From: Cafeteria roenbergensis
Lineage: Eukaryota; Sar; Bigyra; Bicosoecida; Cafeteriaceae
DNA: 64,000 bases
Reading direction: 5' to 3'
Assembly (NCBI GenBank): GCA_008330645.1
Contig: VLTN01000003.1
Span: 744,001-808,000, forward strand
This document shows positions 62,601-64,000 of the stretch, piece by piece. Both the position numbers and the translations under genes were made by a program. The stretch's first letter is position 1, and each line of letters begins with the position of its first letter. The notes below the pieces were generated by a model. It was not told the DNA's origin. It worked only from the letters and a program-made list of their open reading frames with translations, and made no database searches.

Positions 62601-64000
62601 AGTCGTGGCTCGCCTGCGTCTCGCCGGGGCTGTTCGGGCGCTCGCGCGCTGGCGAGAGGCAACGGCGGCGCGCCAGCACAGGCGCCAGGCGATGGCCGTG
62701 GTCTTGGCGAGGTTGCGGAACTCCAAGGGCGTGTGGGCCCTTCGCCTCTGGCGACGCAGAGCCTCGGAGGCGGCCCGGCGGCGGGCTGTCGTCAGGCAGT
62801 GCGTGGCTCGTTGGCGCCTGTCACGGGCTGTTGCAGCGATTCGTCACTGGCGCCTGACCAGCCAGTCGTTGGCTCGGGCCAGGCGGGCCGCGTCGTTCTT
62901 TGTGCTGTCGCGGCAAGCGGCGGCGCTGCGCACGTGGCGGGACGTGGTGGAGAGGCGCGCCGCTCACCGCCGGGCCTGCTCCACCGTGCTGTCGAGGTGG
63001 CGCAGCAACCGGGCCGTGTGGGGGCTCACGCGCTGGCGCGAGGCGGCCGCGGAGCGCCGAGCCGGCCGGGAGTCGATGCGCGTGGTTGTGGCGCGGATGC
63101 GCCAGGCCAAGGTGGTCTGGGCGCTCCGGCAGTGGCGGGAGAACGCGGCAGGGGCGGCGGCGAAACGCGCGGCCCTGTCCCGCTCCGTTGCCCGGTGGCG
63201 CCTGGCGCAGGCGGTGTCGGCGCTGCGGCACTGGCACGAGGTGTCTCGCGCCACGGCGCTCGCGCGCCGCTCAGCGTCGTTCTTTGTGCTGTCGCGGCAA
63301 GCGGCGGCGCTGCGCACGTGGCGGGACGTGGTGGAGAGGCGCGCCGCTCACCGCCGGGCCTGCTCCACCGTGCTGTCGAGGTGGCGCAGCAACCGGGCCG
63401 TGTGGGGGCTCACGCGCTGGCGCGAGGCGGCCGCGGAGCGCCGAGCCGGCCGGGAGTCGATGCGCGTGGTTGTGGCGCGGATGCGCCAGGCCAAGGTGGT
63501 CTGGGCGCTCCGGCAGTGGCGGGAGAACGCGGCAGGGGCGGCGGCGAAACGCGCGGCCCTGTCCCGCTCCGTTGCCCGGTGGCGCCTGGCGCAGGCGGTG
63601 TCGGCACTGCGGCACTGGCACGAGGTGTCTCGCGCCACGGCGCTCGCGCGCCGCTCAGCGTCGTTCTTTGTGCTGTCGCGGCAAGCGGCGGCGCTGCGCA
63701 CGTGGCGGGACGTGGTGGAGAGGCGCGCCGCTCACCGCCGGGCCTGCTCCACCGTGCTGTCGAGGTGGCGCAGCAACCGGGCCGTGTGGGGGCTCACGCG
63801 CTGGCGCGAGGCGGCCGCGGAGCGCCGAGCCGGCCGGGAGTCGATGCGCGTGGTTGTGGCGCGGATGCGCCAGGCCAAGGTGGTCTGGGCGCTCCGGCAG
63901 TGGCGGGAGAACGCGGCAGGGGCGGCGGCGAAACGCGCGGCCCTGTCCCGCTGCGTTGCCCGGTGGCGCCTGGCGCAGGCGGTGTCGGCGCTGCGGCACT
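56620..64000 (+). CDS. SFI1: Giant Sfi1-like centrin-binding repeat protein, running off the right edge
   Basis: Exon 1 is 56620-56859 (80 codons) and exon 2 runs from 57169 to the window end (309-bp intron, GTGAGT donor, CCTCGCAG acceptor, phase 0). Exon 2 stays open for over 6.8 kb, giving more than 2,350 aa. The N-terminus (MASPARHDVWPVLVDVVAMA) is globular-looking; about aa 80-580 is Ser/Arg/Ala-rich. From about 58670, and densely from about 59990, it carries many repeats of about 30-33 residues of the form AxxxWR (ALRTWRDRA, ALCRWREVT, ALRSWRQGV, AIRTWRERA), the pattern of Sfi1 centrin-binding helices. Sfi1 forms long filaments that bind centrin along the spindle pole, half-bridge or basal body. 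The last 1.1 kb consists of near-identical 384-bp copies, so the true length is uncertain. Confidence 0.88.
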   Translation, partial: MASPARHDVWPVLVDVVAMATARAADKEEVQLLDMLKAHRRVCLARAVRRPVADEAYRTLLRLSMDSDRDWWGKIDAERAVSDRLSPAARPAATRRPATLTPGLAPLQADRCDGPHPRRVAAKVGGGEGGKGVQAPASQRGWRSAAGPPSPPRSADASKSAGLGRRPASCESPCIVSPALPSQRLEAEGRREGSERAAASRRTTRARMAASAQLTRASSFPATKDGPRGQHVGSSKQWPDVEPRASDPPAGAGRRQLAASLRTGALFSPGPAPPSPPGHDRAGAPAWASDEKDRQPHSPPRGVPAGAAGWSEQEPASPPARPEQIRAAGGHSERDVTQAVSAPRQADRDSAPVRRERLRGRSLESEGDEAGARSPGQHDGPRDWVAPRGPASLAVACPPSAPRGRQSRASSEGDECASVLSGTTRSSAPGWRTPRARSHSALRSNRSASRGGSPRSSRGRIGDGGGTGSGSAAWGIEARSAGSAAAAEARGLGHRREESSSARNFAARLGGFLQASTRDALLGKAPRQHRSKSGSRSARRRHGASQGHGGSRLAGARGAGEARSAARLDQGLHPRHSAPDASLPVPATGPLLLLEAGGSVADGGRGRAAPGGALRADAPAEGRSRQQRSGALAADEGAVPDRAARARVLAEAARRRGRAGDPASPELGEALSKRDQRDLRRFLLMAAAFRGWSRAAKRAILCRLAEQARQAEAVESFAATVRARRLERAWTAWGRVAPPRRQLHPVFVAAALRMVRVSLPVRPDCALAAGLDAATAAEWAADGESPLGADALPSWGALETAAAAIGRLAGETGGHAAADPADKRPAERPGGAPPVTPPRPSPARASAAAASAKEAWSSSPPRALLAAARSASQAAASAEPGGAPSMLSGSSESWGSPSEHGLGAWREGSLAPSRGVARFGRLGHGGIGGVHGLCAHLGLPRDMARAAPPVWDELRVGVLLRSAPPAESSPQWARLVAAHTSLGAWTVIAAFRELKAAAERGRLARARAEQAHRRRLLGRVLRALGSHASASFRAKQHAARLAQALESARRGTMLRPAWAGWAETTRLMGLHSACKAAREARALRSALHGWGAAAAASSAASAAQLAAARERLEALAARRALRLWRGRARLAASVRHVLRRWRGKVVGRAFCAWSAKAAGRRRRRHLMSRGVQHWKNQRASRALARWAEAAQSRSRRRTTARWVMARWRQQRLVGALRHWSATARTRQQLRLAGQAAVRRWRLSRQHAALQTWREVVAGRVAARQQLAAAVRCWARSQSAAAFRSWATFAGRARRGRALVEVVSQVRSQCLAAEVLRSWRATSDAEQSRRRCAEEAVVARRHRATLLSSFGVWAENVQSLARQRQTMTRAVATMRAAAVARALRTWHARTRERAQRRSHALYFLRRLRHARAHAAILRWAASTSARRDARDRLRRAAMNFKMVGASRALRTWRDAVHDRANTRERMRRVCKSFLGSRQLRALRRWREAAAARAASRARLQRLGRTLRHSREARAFRTWRQRAAAQGNTRRALRACVDQWRGAQAGRAIRRWAEAAARRAEARRRARHALSWWSRRALAAPFAALASQLDARRERQALMKRVAAQLLAGRAGAALRTWRDRAAGVASRRVLLRKAAQRLRKAGAARALCRWREVTAKRTHARQLVAKAASYLSNRTVAKAFAAMASHAQAEKQDRERMMRAALALRYAGTIRALRTWRAVTREAASKRAAALAVARRWRKLSAHRALHQWRSRAAERRQVRARLSKVVAALRGQRVAAGLRTWRQHAADRRAERQVLARCVARWRSQQALAALRSWRQGVAQAAARRAARQRLVAVVSNFRMAKAGAAIRTWRERAAAGAASKMKLRKAVVRWRRQQVLGALSVWREAAAQRRACRSAVALWQRQGQLRAVRRWAEATERRKAARQAVAVAIARMRRHSAHAMLLRWSAVVSERAECRASLGRIVRQWRMGRAGAAVRQWRAWTQHRAEQRQAARAVVARLRLAGAVRALARWREATAARQHRRQAMAVVLARLRNSKGVWALRLWRRRASEAARRRAVVRQCVARWRLSRAVAAIRHWRLTSQSLARARRAASFFVLSRQAAALRTWRDVVERRAAHRRACSTVLSRWRSNRAVWGLTRWREAAAERRAGRESMRVVVARMRQAKVVWALRQWRENAAGAAAKRAALSRSVARWRLAQAVSALRHWHEVSRATALARRSASFFVLSRQAAALRTWRDVVERRAAHRRACSTVLSRWRSNRAVWGLTRWREAAAERRAGRESMRVVVARMRQAKVVWALRQWRENAAGAAAKRAALSRSVARWRLAQAVSALRHWHEVSRATALARRSASFFVLSRQAAALRTWRDVVERRAAHRRACSTVLSRWRSNRAVWGLTRWREAAAERRAGRESMRVVVARMRQAKVVWALRQWRENAAGAAAKRAALSRCVARWRLAQAVSALRH
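62890..64000 (+). repeat. 384-bp near-identical tandem repeats in the Sfi1-like gene
   Basis: Copies start at 62890, 63274 and 63658 (the last cut by the window edge after 343 bases). Each is exactly 128 codons and encodes four Trp-Arg repeats (LRTWRDVV, LTRWREAA, LRQWRENA, LRHWHEVS). Only scattered single-base differences are seen: for example GCG versus GCA near the end of copy 2, and TCC versus TGC in copy 3. Identity at synonymous sites points to very recent duplication or gene conversion. Confidence 0.97.

Noticed and set aside
1-64000. Retrovirus-like, Polinton-like or other mobile elements
   Set aside because: No reverse transcriptase, integrase, transposase, capsid or terminal repeats were seen. 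All long repeats are in-frame coding arrays or short microsatellites.

Overview
This is nuclear DNA from a very GC-rich, gene-dense unicellular eukaryote. Most genes carry one to three short introns (about 90 to 330 bp), intergenic gaps are a few hundred bases, and proteins are strongly enriched in Ala, Arg, Gly and Ser. The gene set (Sfi1-type centrin-binding protein, anoctamin, IRE1, TBC1D13-type RabGAP, Ca-regulated mitochondrial carrier, peroxisomal-type Lon, secreted endoglycoceramidase) fits a flagellated, feeding protist. A bicosoecid stramenopile such as Cafeteria, known for very high GC, is a reasonable guess, but a haptophyte or another GC-rich alga cannot be excluded from sequence alone.

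Layout, left to right. 1-653 (-): 5' part of an Mms2/UEV ubiquitin E2 variant cut by the window edge. 863-7612 (+): a 2,249-aa low-complexity protein with a 2-kb Asp/His/Ala minisatellite. 7586-8731 (-): a provisional spliced gene. 9243-11366 (+): carnitine/choline acyltransferase. 11742-12656 (-): uracil phosphoribosyltransferase. 12832-16409 (-): coiled-coil protein. 16673-18394 (+): PHO88/SND3-like membrane protein fused to ankyrin repeats. 18909-24769 (-): MARK/SNF1-like kinase. 26046-29510 (+): large Ala-rich protein with an IQ-like motif. 29778-33571 (-): C2H2 zinc-finger protein. 34297-36048 (+): GH5 endoglycoceramidase. 36167-38584 (+): Lon protease ending in a peroxisomal signal. 38845-41561 (-): TBC1D13-like RabGAP. 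41903-47242 (-): IRE1 with an added CCCH finger. 47536-49768 (-): EF-hand mitochondrial carrier. 50118-52345 (+): PP2A scaffold subunit. 53328-56350 (-): anoctamin. 56620 to the right edge (+): a giant Sfi1-like protein still open at base 64000.

Exons were joined by reading both strands and requiring three things together: a consensus splice pair, phase continuity, and restoration of a known domain across the junction. Nearly every intron has the same donor (GTGAG) and an acceptor ending in CGCAG or close to it. There is no operon logic; neighbours are unrelated housekeeping and signalling genes. Loose themes are peroxisomal/mitochondrial metabolism (acyltransferase, Lon, carrier), ER and membrane homeostasis (SND3-like, IRE1, anoctamin, endoglycoceramidase) and cytoskeleton (Sfi1, coiled-coil and IQ proteins).

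The most unusual observations are two domain combinations (IRE1 plus CCCH finger; PHO88/SND3 plus ankyrin), a Lon without its N-terminal substrate domain, two very young in-frame coding repeats, and a 4-nucleotide coding first exon. No virus-like element, transposon, tRNA, rRNA or CRISPR array was recognised.
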